This document shows positions 29,006 to 39,887 of a DNA stretch of 64,000 nt, one piece after another. How positions within the stretch are numbered: the stretch's first letter is position 1; each line of letters starts with the position of its first letter. This stretch comes from Leishmania donovani. Its lineage: Eukaryota > Euglenozoa > Kinetoplastea > Trypanosomatida > Trypanosomatidae. Made by a program: the position numbers and the translations under genes. The stretch spans positions 1,250,223 through 1,314,222 of the forward strand of contig NC_018262.1 of assembly GCF_000227135.1 (NCBI RefSeq). The letters run 5' to 3'. The notes below the pieces were generated by a model that was not told the DNA's origin, ran no database searches, and saw only the letters and a program-made list of their open reading frames with translations.

Positions 29006-31796
29006 TGTTTGTGGGGCAAACCAACAACAATAAACAAGAGTCTTCGGAAAAGAAACGAAAAATAGTAGGAAGCAATGTGCTGAGGCCCTCAGTCGTTTGC
29101 TAACTATGATGTGTACGTGCGTATGCACGTATGTGTGCCTGGCAAGCTGGAACGAGGGGAGGGAGGTTTCCGTGAGCACTCGCGAATCAACCGAAAGGGA
29201 AAATAATAATAAAAAAAAATGCAGCACCGACGCAGAAAGCAAAAACAAAAGCAGCAACAAAGAAGATCTCTTCACGGCAAAGCAAAGAAAGAAGAAAAGG
29301 AGAAACGCATCATCCAACGAAAACAGAAACCAGCTGAATGCGAACTCGACAGGATACAACGCTGATCCCGAGCATGCGCTATCGAGATCGGCAGCCAGCG
29401 GCGCTGGCTGACCTGCACCCTTCGTCCTCCTCCTCCTTCTCGCCAGGTAAAGAGAAGCGGCCGAAAACGTTGCGGAGAACAACGAAGAGTGGCGTCCCTC
29501 TGTCAAAACGATTTCCAAGGATGCAGATGGTGAGAGGCGCAGATTGCGTGGGGTGCGGCTGCCACAGAGGCCACGTTGTGGTTGGCACTGACTGAACTCA
29601 AACAACACTAGATAAATGGCACGCTGCAGCAAAAGTGGGTTCGCAGACGATAGAGTGCACTGCCGAATATCGGGGTAACTATTTACGTAGCCCAACGGGG
29701 CAGGGAGGGGGTGGGGAAGTGGGACAGGGCAGAGATGTGCCTTCTCTGGGGTTACTATAACACTTGGAAACAAAAAAAAAAGGTGTGCGAAAGAGGAACG
29801 GGCAGGAAGCAGCAAGCCCCCTTCAAGAAGCCTCACATGCAGAGGTGACAGAGAGAAATCGAATGTGGGTGCGCGAGGGAGGAAGAGAGTGTCCGGCGAA
29901 TCTCTGCGTAAACGACGAAGTGACGAGATGGTACGTGCGATCGGGCGATCGCACCTCTACGAGATGGCAGAAGGTGCGCACGTCCGTAGAAGTGAGCGGG
30001 TGAAAAGTGCAGCTAGTCCAAAGAAGCGGAGGAGGGAGAGAAGCAAGTGAGCCGGCGAGAGTTTGCGCGGACAACCAAAAGCAAGACGCATACGAGACTG
30101 CGCCGAAACAAGCACAGCGCGTTTGTTCTGCTTGATGTGATTCCCTTGACGGGATCGGAAATCAAGAGCTCAAAGAGCCTGCGTACTTGCACGAACTCGC
30201 GAAACGAGGGCGGGTGCAAGGGCCGCTGAACAACGCGCCGAGCAGCCTGAAAGCGCAGAGATGGGAGGCGTGTGTGTCGGCCTGTGCCGGAAGGAGGCAT
30301 CCAAACGAAGAGGGGCCACCGTCAGCGCCTCTATTTCGTTACGAAGTCTCCTGGACTTCGCTTGGTCCCATCTCCAGCCATATTCCCGTTTCACTATACT
30401 TCATTTTTTTTTTTCTCACTTTCTTTTCGATTACCGGAAACAGGATTATATGCCCTTGCGTCGCTTACAAGTGAAGAAACACACACAGAGAGACAGACAG
30501 ACAGAGAACGGGAAAAAAAACTAACAAGACAAAATGGAGAACATGAAAAAAAAAGAGCGCAAGAATGAGGGGAAAAAAAAACGACACGCACACATACACA
30601 CTCAAAGCCCACCGAGTACAAAAAGGAACAACGAGCTTTTAGTTGCGGAGCTGAAAACAGGAGGAGAGTGTGGCGTGTGCAGGGCGAAATGCGGCCCGGC
30701 TTCTTGGCTGTCTTTCTCTTTTTTTTTCTGAACAGTTCTTTTCAGACCTCTTTCTGTTACCTTCTTTTTTTTGTTTCCCTGCGATTTGAGAAGTATGTGT
30801 GTGTGTGTGTGTCTGAGGGATGTTTTTTTCTGTGTTTCTGCCCTGGCGCACGCGTCGCTGCTAGTGCGTTCGCTCCTTTTCTTTTTCACATCACATGTGT
30901 GCCTATGCCCTCTCTCTCCCTTCAGGTTCTTCGTTTCTTAACTCTTGTCCATCCACTTGATTTACGGCTCAAGACCCCGAAAATACGACGTCAGCCAAAA
31001 AAAAAAGAGCGTGAGAAGAAGCCACCAAGAAAATGATGTGCAGAGAAAAAAAAGCGGGAAGTGGAAGGGAGGCAAACACTGACCTGGGATGTGTGCATCA
31101 ACGCATGCGCAAGCGCGCACATGCGCGCGCCAAGCCACGCGTATCTCTTCTACATGCTCGGCAACATTGTACACACTATTAGCAAAAGAGAAGAGGAACG
31201 AAAGAGAGAAAACAAATACGAAAAAGAAATCTGTTGAGTGACTCGAAAAGGGGGTGGTATTTGTTCTTATTGTTGATGCCTCGTCCTCCGCACTTCGTTA
31301 CCCCCCTCACTGCCAGCCTACACACACACTCTCTATACGTCTTCTTTTATTTCTTCGTGCTCGTCGTTTCTTTTCAATCTCGGTTTCGACTGCGTTTTCC
31401 TTTTTGTCGTAGACAACACATCAGAGAACACGCGGGTAAGCGCAGCTGTATAGGTGCTTGCGCGTGTATGGACGTGCATGAACGGTTTTTTTGTGCAAAT
31501 TTCAGAACTCGTCCACAAGACGCAACGCATGCGGGCATAAAGGCTCACAGGAAGCAGAGAGCTACCGAGATACGGAGAAAATGTAACACATGGTGAGAAT
31601 GTCGACGCGTGCCTTTTTGTCGGTGACCATGGATCACTGAACCAAACCAAACAGAGAAAAAAAACGAAAAGTCTGAGAAAGAGAAACAGCGGAGGTGTCT
31701 ATGGGCTGTGGCAATGAGAAAAAGCAAAGGTTCGTGGCTTTTGTCTTACGGCGCGCAGCTCTTCAATGAACTTTCGTCTTTGATAACTACACACAC

Positions 31797-31856
31797 ATAT
31801 ATATATATATAATAATAAATATTAAATATATATATATATATAAACATATATATGTA
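31797..31856. repeat. AT-rich island with (TA)n runs
   Basis: Sixty bases made almost wholly of A and T, mostly TA units with AATAATAAAT and AAATATAT interruptions. It stands out in this GC-rich region and lies in the helicase downstream spacer. Confidence 0.85.
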
Positions 31857-33713
31857 TCCGCCTAGGCGATCTTTGCTTTGCGTTACAAGCAACGAGCAAT
31901 TCAACGACGACAAAAACAACAAAGAGGTTGAGAACCGTGCACACACACACACACACACGCACGCGCACGCACACGCACACCTCCTCTTCAAACACACGGA
32001 AGCACGCACAAAACAACAATGAAACAAGCCACATACTCGATGATCAACAGAACAACAACGAAAAAAAAAACGGAACAAAGACAAACACGCCACCATCGGG
32101 TGTTTGTGTGCCTTGCCTCAGCGAATGCGCTTGTGTTTGTGTGTGTGTGTGTTTCGCTAGAGTAGGTGAGAGTGCATGCTTCTGTAAAAGAGAAAAAAGG
32201 GAAAACGAAGAGGAGAACAGAGAAAAAAAAACGAGACGAGAAAGCCAAACAAAAGCCAATACAAAAACAGCGCAAGACAACAACAAGAAAATGATGAAGC
32301 AAGTGACAGAGAAGGCGAGAAAGCGACGACGACAAGAGGAGATGATAGAAAAAAAAACGAAGCGGGGGCAGGCACAACCCGTGATGTAAGCTGGAATTAA
32401 TAATTGTTCTTTTTTTTGTTTTCGTTTTTGTTTTTGTGTTTTTTTTTCTTTTTGGGGGTGGGGGGAGAAAGAGGGGATTGTTGTTGGCTTCTGAACTTAT
32501 ACTTTTTTGGGGAGGAGAGTTCATTGTTGTGTGCGTATGTTTTCCTGTCCACTTACTTAGCGGGCATCTCTCCCAACGGATCGCTTCAAGGACACCCACA
32601 CAAACACATACAAAAAAAAATTCTTTACCGTCAAGGATTGTTCTTCACCTCGCCAAATATATAAGCACCCTCCTTCAGCTTTATTTGTGTTTGTGGTTGC
32701 AGTTTTTTTTTTTGTTAGCGGGGGAGGGGAGGGGGATTGCCTCTTCATAGCGTTTTCCTTTTGCTCGTTAACGACAAAGAAAGGGTAGCGGTGGTGCGAG
32801 GCCCCCTCCACTAATGAATGATCTTTCTTACGTCACACGGGAGAGCGAAAAAAAGAAAGCGAAGGACAGAGAGACAAAAACATCACTACTCCCAGTAGAG
32901 CGGCAAACTGTGGGAAAGGAAAAAGGATGAACAAAAATCTAAAAAAAATGATACGCATACATGCACATACACATACAAGCCCGGAGCGAGAATCTGAGAA
33001 GAACACGTGTGCGTGCGGGGGTCCAGGTGTGTATGGATGTATGTGCGTGTGTGTGTGTAGGCTGCCTTCTTGCACGACGCCTAAAGCCACAAGAAGTGAA
33101 AAGCCATCCCAACCAACGCGCACATGCTCATCCCCGAGAGAGCAAGAGCAACCACAACAGCAACGAAAAGGAAGAAAGAAGTGGAAGAAGCACAAACACA
33201 AAGCAAAGAAGCTCCATTCCGACACCAACGTACGGAAGACACCTACATGCACTTACACACATACCTGCACACGCACACACACACACGTTTCAGTGCAGAG
33301 CACCACGCAAACCCACAGGTGGCATTAACAGTAAACAGAAAACAAGTCAAGCGTAGGAAGAACGGAGAACGCCCAGCGAACCCCGGCGAGGCGTGAGAAC
33401 GAGAAGACTGGGAACCGACTCCTGGCACACAGCACCTTCACTGCGCGGGAGCCCAGGAGAAGGATCCCTCACGAGCACACACAAACACACAAAATACCAC
33501 CAAAGCACACGCACAGAGCTACAAGCAAGACAATTCTCGCAAGGCCACTTACTGCGCGTTGGTGGGTGCGAATGCGTGCGCGTCTGCGCAGATCTGATAG
33601 AGTGTGTGGGCATTGCCTGGAATCGTCCTCGTCACCAAACTATGCGGCACAGTGCGCGCCAAGGGGGGGGGCGGGGGCGGGAGGAGAGAGCGCTCCAACA
33701 AAGTGGGGACACC

Positions 33714-36467
33714 TTAGAAGCCACCGTCGTCCACACCGCCGCCCCGGCGACCACCGCCAGACGGAGCAGAAGGACGGCTGTCACCCCATGAGCCACCGCC
33801 ACCGCCCCGGCCGCCCGGACCGCCGGAACGGTGGCCACCGCCGCCACCACCACCACCGCCACCACGACGACGACCACCGCCTCCCATGTCGCGAGACAGC
33901 AGCGCCTCGCCCTCCACGAGCTCCGCCTCTTGCTGAAACCACTTGGGAATCTCCTGGCCATGCTCCGAAAAGTACTTGTGCAGGTCCAGCGCAAGGCGGC
34001 GGTTGTTCCGGTTGTAAAAAGCAGTTGCGATACCCTTGTTACCGGCGCGGCCGGTACGGCCGATGCGATGCGTGTAGTCGTCCATCTCCTGCGGCAGATC
34101 AAACTGCACAACGTGCGCCACATCGGGGATGTCCAAACCACGAGAGGCCACATCCGTCGCGACCAGGATGGGCGTCACCTTCTGTTTAAAGTCCTCAAGG
34201 GCCGCTTCGCGATCCTGCTGACGACGGTCGCCGTGGATCGTGGTGCTGCTGATGCCCTCGCGGTGCAGGCGGCGGTTTACGTCCTCAGCCATCTTCTTCG
34301 TCTCCACAAAGATCAGCACCATATCGCTCATCTCGTGGCCGTAGATGATTTGCAGCAGGCGGTCCATCTTCTCGTTGTCCGGCACGTGCTCGATCGTCTG
34401 GGTGATGTTCTTTGTCGTCGACCCGACACGACCGACGGTAAGCAAGTAGTACTTGCGGCGCAGGTAGCGCTTGGCGAGGTTGAGAATGCGCTGCGGGAAG
34501 GTGGCACTGAACATGAAGGTCTGACGCTCATCGACGGTCGGCATATCGGTGTAGCGCGACGCGACGAGCTCCTCGATCTGCTCCTCGAATCCCATCTCCA
34601 GCATACGGTCCGCCTCATCCAGAATGAGAAACTTGATAGCGGAGAAAGAGAGGTACTCCTCGTTGAACATATCGCGCAGACGACCAGGGCAGGCGACCAG
34701 GATATCCTGCTCGAAGCGCTGCGGGTAGCGGGTTCCACCGTACACGACGTCGTAGAAGATATCCGTGTTGAAGGTGAGCTTTCGAACCTCGTCAAAGATC
34801 TGCACGGCCAGCTCGCGCGTCGGCGCCAGCACCAGCGCAATGGGGTAGCTCTTGCGCTGGCGCGCCGGCGACACACCGTGGACCAGCATGTACTGCACAA
34901 CGGGGATCAGGAAGGCAGCCGTCTTACCAGAACCCGTCTGCGCACACGCCATCAGATCGCTACCGGAGAGCGCAACCGGGATACCGTACCGCTGCACAGG
35001 CGTCGGCTTTTTGTAGCCGCAGCGCTCGATGTTAGCGGCCAGCGCCGGCTCGACAAGCAGATCGGCGAAGTCCTCCACAGGCTTTACATCGCGCGGCACC
35101 ATCTCGACCGGAATGCTGTCGTAGTTCTCCAGCGAAATGCCCGTCTGGCGGTGGCGGTGCTCAAAGAGCTCCATCACCTTGGCCTCGTCGTGGCAATTAC
35201 GGCGCAGGTGCGAGGCACGTGTGACGCGACGAATGCCCGACTGTGTCTGCTGGGGAGCTGGCGAGGTCACGTCTTCTCCAGCCTTCGCAGGATCAGGGAC
35301 GGCTGAGCGCAGCGCAACCGCGCCAGCGGTAGTCGCCGGAGCCGGGGCAGATTCCTGCGGCGCCGTCCGCGCCTCCGTCGGCGCAGGCGAAGAGGCCCAT
35401 GCGTTGCCCTGAGCGCCGCCGGACTCCTCCATGACGTCGTCCTCGTTGCGGAAGGAGCGGAAGTCACGGCGACCACCACGCTCACCACGTCCGCGCGGGC
35501 GGTCATAGTCGTAGTCCCGGCCATAGCCCCCACGACGCCAGCGAGAGCCACCGCGGCGGTAGGCATCGTAGCCGCCGTCCTCGTAGTCGTCGTCCTCGTT
35601 GCCCGTGCCGCCGCCACGGTCGCCGCCCTCGCCGTAGTCGTCCTCGTCGTCGTAGTAGCGCCGGCCACCGCGACCACCACGGCCGCCGTAACCGCCACGC
35701 CGGTAGCCGCCACCGCCATAGCCGCTGTCGTAGTTGCGAGAGTAGCCGCCCTCCTCGCCCTCGCCGTCATCATAGTCGCGGCGGCGGTAGCCGCCACCGC
35801 CCTCCTCCTCAGCATCGTAGTAGCGCCGCCCACCGCGACCACCACGGCCGCCGAAGCCACCGTCGTAGTTGCGGCCGCCAGAGCGGTAACCACCACGTCC
35901 GCCGCGGCCGTAGCCACGGTCATCCTCGCGACTCCAGGGCTCAGACACCGCCTCACGTCTCTCGTGCGCAGGAGGGGCGAAACCACCAGTCTCGACAGGA
36001 AGGCTGGCCGGCGCCTTCTCCGGGGCGCTCACAGGAGCACTCGCCGGGGTCGGCGCAGCAGCAGGAGCAGGCGCAGGAGCGCTGGCGGGAGCGGGAGCCG
36101 TGGAAGCATTGCTGGCACAGGCGCGGTCACCAGCGGCGGATGCCGCTGCCGGGCTGGCGTTGTCCTCGTCGCGGGTTTCACGGTTTGTCCAGGCATTGTA
36201 GGAGCCACGACCGCGACCACCGCCGCGACCACCGCGGTAGCCACCGCGTCCGCCACGGTACTCCTCATTGTCGTCGCGGTTTCCGCCGCCGCCGCCGGAC
36301 GGGTCAGAGCGCCAGTTGTCCGATCGGTGAGCCCCGCCCCTGCGGCCGCGCCCACCACGTGAGTATTCGGGTCGGTCGTCACGGAAGGTGTTTACATCAC
36401 CACCTTCCACGGCGCCATCTCGTTGATACTCAGTGTCGGAAATTTTCTTATCGTTGATATATTCCAT
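33714..36467 (-). CDS. DEAD-box RNA helicase, DDX3/Ded1-like, with long RGG N-terminus
   Basis: 917 residues from the ATG at 36465-36467. The helicase core (about 465-835) contains the Q motif region GYKKPTPVQ (484-492), Walker A AQTGSGKT (509-516), PTREL (549-553), DEAD (617-620), SAT (654-656), ATDVASRGLD (770-779) and HRIGRTGR (800-807). The sequence around these motifs is of the DDX3/Ded1/Vasa type. Residues 1-450 are a low-complexity extension: RGG/GGRGG clusters, Ala-Pro-rich segments (about 103-160) and an internally duplicated unit GGRGGRGGRRYYD (at about 206-218 and 261-273). A Gly-rich tail closes the protein (860-917). The family remodels mRNPs in translation initiation; RGG tracts usually bind RNA, are arginine-methylated and favour condensates. 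It is longer than Ded1 (604) or DDX3X (662) because of the N-terminus. Confidence 0.92.
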   Translation of the reverse strand: MEYINDKKISDTEYQRDGAVEGGDVNTFRDDRPEYSRGGRGRRGGAHRSDNWRSDPSGGGGGNRDDNEEYRGGRGGYRGGRGGGRGRGSYNAWTNRETRDEDNASPAAASAAGDRACASNASTAPAPASAPAPAPAAAPTPASAPVSAPEKAPASLPVETGGFAPPAHERREAVSEPWSREDDRGYGRGGRGGYRSGGRNYDGGFGGRGGRGGRRYYDAEEEGGGGYRRRDYDDGEGEEGGYSRNYDSGYGGGGYRRGGYGGRGGRGGRRYYDDEDDYGEGGDRGGGTGNEDDDYEDGGYDAYRRGGSRWRRGGYGRDYDYDRPRGRGERGGRRDFRSFRNEDDVMEESGGAQGNAWASSPAPTEARTAPQESAPAPATTAGAVALRSAVPDPAKAGEDVTSPAPQQTQSGIRRVTRASHLRRNCHDEAKVMELFEHRHRQTGISLENYDSIPVEMVPRDVKPVEDFADLLVEPALAANIERCGYKKPTPVQRYGIPVALSGSDLMACAQTGSGKTAAFLIPVVQYMLVHGVSPARQRKSYPIALVLAPTRELAVQIFDEVRKLTFNTDIFYDVVYGGTRYPQRFEQDILVACPGRLRDMFNEEYLSFSAIKFLILDEADRMLEMGFEEQIEELVASRYTDMPTVDERQTFMFSATFPQRILNLAKRYLRRKYYLLTVGRVGSTTKNITQTIEHVPDNEKMDRLLQIIYGHEMSDMVLIFVETKKMAEDVNRRLHREGISSTTIHGDRRQQDREAALEDFKQKVTPILVATDVASRGLDIPDVAHVVQFDLPQEMDDYTHRIGRTGRAGNKGIATAFYNRNNRRLALDLHKYFSEHGQEIPKWFQQEAELVEGEALLSRDMGGGGRRRGGGGGGGGGGHRSGGPGGRGGGGGSWGDSRPSAPSGGGRRGGGVDDGGF

Positions 36468-38090
36468 AAATGCACTCGGGTTCGATCTGCACAGGCGGAG
36501 TTGGGGCGTTTTTGAGGCAGCAAATGGGTGATGCGCAGCAGGTGAGAACAAGTAACACGTGTGTGTGTGTGTGTGTGTAATGTGCGTGTATGAAGAGGGA
36601 GTCGATAAAGTGCGCGGCACCAAGGTCACGCGATCAGAGAGGTTCGGAAAGGGGAGAAAAAAAAATGTGTGTGGGGAAGGGGGAGTGTGAGCAAGAGTTT
36701 CATAAACATGTAGAGAGAGCGTGCCTGAAGCGGTAATACAGCACAGTACTTGCGCACGCGGCGAGAGGCGGGGGGACGACAGCAACCCCACAAATGGAGA
36801 GAAGAACCTCCATCCTCTGAAGCTGGAGAGCCAAGAGAGAGACGCGCATTCGCTCGCCTCTCTCCACACAGTTTTCCCTCTCGCGGTGCGTTCTACGTTC
36901 CCTTGCCACCTACCTCAGAGCCGGCACCACAGACATGTCCACTTTGATCGTTCTTGCACTCCATATTTTCAAGGAGAAACGCGGATGCGCTATGGACACA
37001 CGCACACGCATCGCCTTTTTCGTGTGGGCACTTGCAAGCCGATGCCCATGAGCAGGGATAAAAGCTTTCTGTTTTTTTTTTTGTTTGTTGCTGCTTCCAG
37101 CTGCCTTGTGCTTTTTGTTTGTGTGTGAGGGCGTCGTTCTGCGCACAAAGGTGACGATTATGGCGCTGGAGAAGGTAAGTAGAGCGCGAAGAGAAACGCG
37201 GCCTTCCCGCGCCCTTTGCTTCGCCTCGCCGCTGTCTCTCGCGAGCAGCAACCGTTAGCACTGACCTTCTTTTTTCAGAAGGAAGGTGCTCCCCTTCCGT
37301 GTGTATGCGTCACCCATACATTTTGCTTTTAAATACATTTGTCCTCCGCGGTTCAAAAGGAGTCTTTCGGAAGGGCTCCTCGCTAGCACAAGGCACACCT
37401 GCACACACGTGCACGCACCAGCGCCAGGGCCGGCACCAAGACGTGCCAGTCGGAATAAGGGGGAGAGAAGGGGACAAACCCAGGGGGTCGCTCAGGCTGT
37501 CTGTACGCGGGGGTCACATCCAGGATAGGTGGCGCCCTCGCCCTCTGGCACACACACGAGCGCACCTACACAGCGCGCCACACGAAAATACACATGGATA
37601 AAAACAAAAAACATGGCACGATCAACAGCGTCGTTCGTGGTTTCTCTTGATTGGGCCAGGCAACTCCACCCGCAGCCTCTCCCCCGCCGCCATCCATTCG
37701 ACGATAAAACCAACCACACGCATTCCGATTTGCGGCCCTCATCCTTAGCTCACGCCCCTTTCCTCCAACCGTGCGGCGCTCGTCTCTACCCCCCTCTCTA
37801 TCCCTTTCTCTGGCACGGCCATCTCGTGCCTCGCTTTCAGCACCATTCGGTATTTTTTTCTTTTTCGACTGTTCCCCTCAGGCACGGCCATTCTCGTTGA
37901 ACATACACTGCTGAATGCAAGTGGTCCGAGAGTGCTGAAAGAAAGGAAAGGGGGTAGGGACACAACGATAGCAGCGGTAGCCGCACCTCACTCTTCGCCC
38001 CCCCTCCTGCTGTCTCGCTTCCGCATCTTGGAAAGCGGCGGACCAGCGGTCCTCAGGCAAACACGCCGCGGGAAGATGCTTCTATTCGTC
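36468..38090. other. Intergenic spacer upstream of the helicase gene
   Basis: No supported gene. There is a GT run at 36560-36578, a T-run at 37072-37083 and a unique GC-rich patch at 37400-37560 with ACCAGCGCCAGGGCCGGCACC. A CTGTGCAG at 36487-36494 is a possible splice acceptor but would leave only about 20 nt of leader. Confidence 0.6.
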
Positions 38091-39887
38091 CTACTGTATC
38101 ACGGCTGCAGCATCTATGTGCAGGGTGTCGAGTGTCTGCTGAAACACTGGCAGGTCCTTGTCCCAGCTCTCCGCCAACGTCTCCCACCGAATAACTAGCA
38201 ACGTCGCCCCGCGCGGCAGCACGTAGGTGCGGCATCGGCGGCTCTCGCGCGTCTCGTGGAACATGGCGCAGCGAATGCCGCTGATCTCCGTCAATGTCGT
38301 CGAGATCGCAGCCGCCTCCCCGCTGGTGAAGTGGAAGAGGACGTTGTGCACAAACTCTTCGTCATCGCGGGCAAAGACCTCCCAGGTCTTGGGAAGCTCC
38401 ACGACGTACTCAATCGTCATCCGCGGCGACCCCTCGTCGTCCGCCGCGTCGCCAAGCGGGTAGTACAGGATCGTGGGCTGCTCTGTCATCCACGGCTCAT
38501 AGACGACGGCGGAGCGCGGGTGTACTGAGAAGAGAACACCGAACTTGGGCTGCACGTATACCATTGTCACGACGTTTGTGCGCGCGTGCGAGGACGCCGG
38601 CAGCGGTCGCGCTGTCAGCGCCCCCAGCGTCGCCTTGGCAACGGGGTTGGAGACGTCGGTCGCGCCGGAGGCCGCCCAAAGCGTCGCCGCAGCCGCCTGC
38701 GGCTCTTCGTAAAGAGCGGAGAAAAGCTCCGCAGAGATACACACATCCACGCGGCCTTCCGACATAAAGGAGGACGGTGTAAAGGAGAGGGTCAAGATAA
38801 TCCCTTTCGACTCCGCATCCTCGCCCCCAGTGGAGACGGACTTGCGAGCTGGGACCGGGGGCCCGGCGGGAGTCGTGCAAGACGTGTTCACGCACTCGCT
38901 CCGCATCGTCCACTCCGGCGGCACGCAGAGCTCCAGCTCGCGCCCCTCCCGCGCGCACACCACGCGATAGTAGCCTTGGTGAGCCGCGAAGGATGTGCCC
39001 GGCACGCGAAACGCGAGCGCCGCGGAGTCGCTTCCAAGGGTGGCAAGTGGCACATTGATAGTAGCGCATGCAATGCCCTCTATGGCGTCAGAGAGCTCCG
39101 TCTCCTCGGCAATCGTGGGCGGCGTGGCACTGCCAGTCCTCCTCCGCCCGCTCTCCTCACCGTCTGCGGACGCTCTCGCTGTCCGTGACAGCGGCCACGC
39201 ACCGGCAAAATCGGTCAGCACCGCGACGACCGTGTAAGGGCCGTTCATGCCTGCCAGGAGGACGCAGTCATCACTGACGAGCACGTGAGAGAAGGTGCGC
39301 GGGAAACTGTTCTGCCGCCTTCCCTCGGTCACGGCGGCAGCAGTCTTGGCATCGGTGCTCGCGTGCGGCGCGGACTCTGGCAGCGGACTCCACTGCCTCG
39401 GATTCTCGGCAAGACGCTCTCGAAGCACCGGGTGGTGCGCCAGTACCTCGGTGAGAAAGACCTCTTCGTCTTGCCGTGTCGCGAAGGGGCCTGCTGTGTA
39501 CCCGGTGTAGCTGCAAAAGAGAAACGCGGTCGGCGCCACGGCCAGGCCGTCCGCACCGCCTCCCTGAAACCGCGACGTGCTTGCTGAACGCACGCCGCTA
39601 GAATCTCTCTCCAACTCCTGCATCTCCCTCGGCAGCACTAGCGGAATGGCGGCGCAGTACGGAGGGTAGAAGACCGGAGGCGCCACCCCCCATCCAGCGG
39701 GTAGGTCTTCAGGGCGCACGAGAACTGGAAGCAGAGTCTGCTTCAGCGCCGCTGCAAGCTCCTCGTGCATAGCGTCTGCTGCCGTCCGGCGAGCAAGCTG
39801 GCGCCGACGTACTATCAGCGTGACGAGAGCAGTTAAGACAACGGCGCTGGTAACCCAGACCCTGCGGTGATTCGGCTTGGACTCCAT
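38091..39887 (-). CDS. Membrane-anchored protein of unknown function
   Basis: 598 residues, ATG at 39885-39887. One N-terminal membrane segment, WVTSAVVLTALVTLIV (about 11-26), is followed by RRRQLARR, so the protein is probably a single-pass type with the bulk on one side. The remainder alternates beta-rich segments with short disordered inserts (around 90-105, 175-190, 245-265, 355-375). I see no catalytic motif. The last about 95 residues (TIEYVVELPKTWEVF ... WDKDLPVFQQTLDTLHI) have the look of a PsbP/Mog1-like fold, and two earlier segments with LPxxW or PPEW might be diverged repeats of it; this is speculation. High GC3 and full-length openness support a real gene. No homologue with known function is recognised. 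Confidence 0.75.
   Translation of the reverse strand: MESKPNHRRVWVTSAVVLTALVTLIVRRRQLARRTAADAMHEELAAALKQTLLPVLVRPEDLPAGWGVAPPVFYPPYCAAIPLVLPREMQELERDSSGVRSASTSRFQGGGADGLAVAPTAFLFCSYTGYTAGPFATRQDEEVFLTEVLAHHPVLRERLAENPRQWSPLPESAPHASTDAKTAAAVTEGRRQNSFPRTFSHVLVSDDCVLLAGMNGPYTVVAVLTDFAGAWPLSRTARASADGEESGRRRTGSATPPTIAEETELSDAIEGIACATINVPLATLGSDSAALAFRVPGTSFAAHQGYYRVVCAREGRELELCVPPEWTMRSECVNTSCTTPAGPPVPARKSVSTGGEDAESKGIILTLSFTPSSFMSEGRVDVCISAELFSALYEEPQAAAATLWAASGATDVSNPVAKATLGALTARPLPASSHARTNVVTMVYVQPKFGVLFSVHPRSAVVYEPWMTEQPTILYYPLGDAADDEGSPRMTIEYVVELPKTWEVFARDDEEFVHNVLFHFTSGEAAAISTTLTEISGIRCAMFHETRESRRCRTYVLPRGATLLVIRWETLAESWDKDLPVFQQTLDTLHIDAAAVIQ

Larger units (their letters stand above)
28906..33713. 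other. Long spacer (4.8 kb): helicase 3' region and J-protein 5' region
   Basis: No supported gene. The sequence is dominated by A-rich and purine-rich tracts (29195-29340, 30475-30605, 32180-32370), an AT-rich island (31797-31856), CA/GT runs (31940-31980, 32138-32152, 33270-33290) and G-runs (33664-33673). The hydrophobic open frames on the minus strand are translations of pyrimidine-rich DNA and show no organised membrane topology. Confidence 0.6.

Noticed and set aside
28868..29836. Minus-strand hydrophobic frame of 322 codons upstream of the J-domain gene
   Set aside because: The hydrophobicity comes from pyrimidine-rich DNA in the 5' region. It overlaps the J-protein start in another frame and shows no organised topology.
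33831..35306. Plus-strand frame of 491 codons through the helicase core
   Set aside because: Antisense shadow of the DEAD-box core; GC-rich codon structure opens the opposite strand.
36465..36500. tRNA-like B-box string GGTTCGATCTG upstream of the helicase
   Set aside because: Does not match the full B-box and no cloverleaf or A-box could be found around it.
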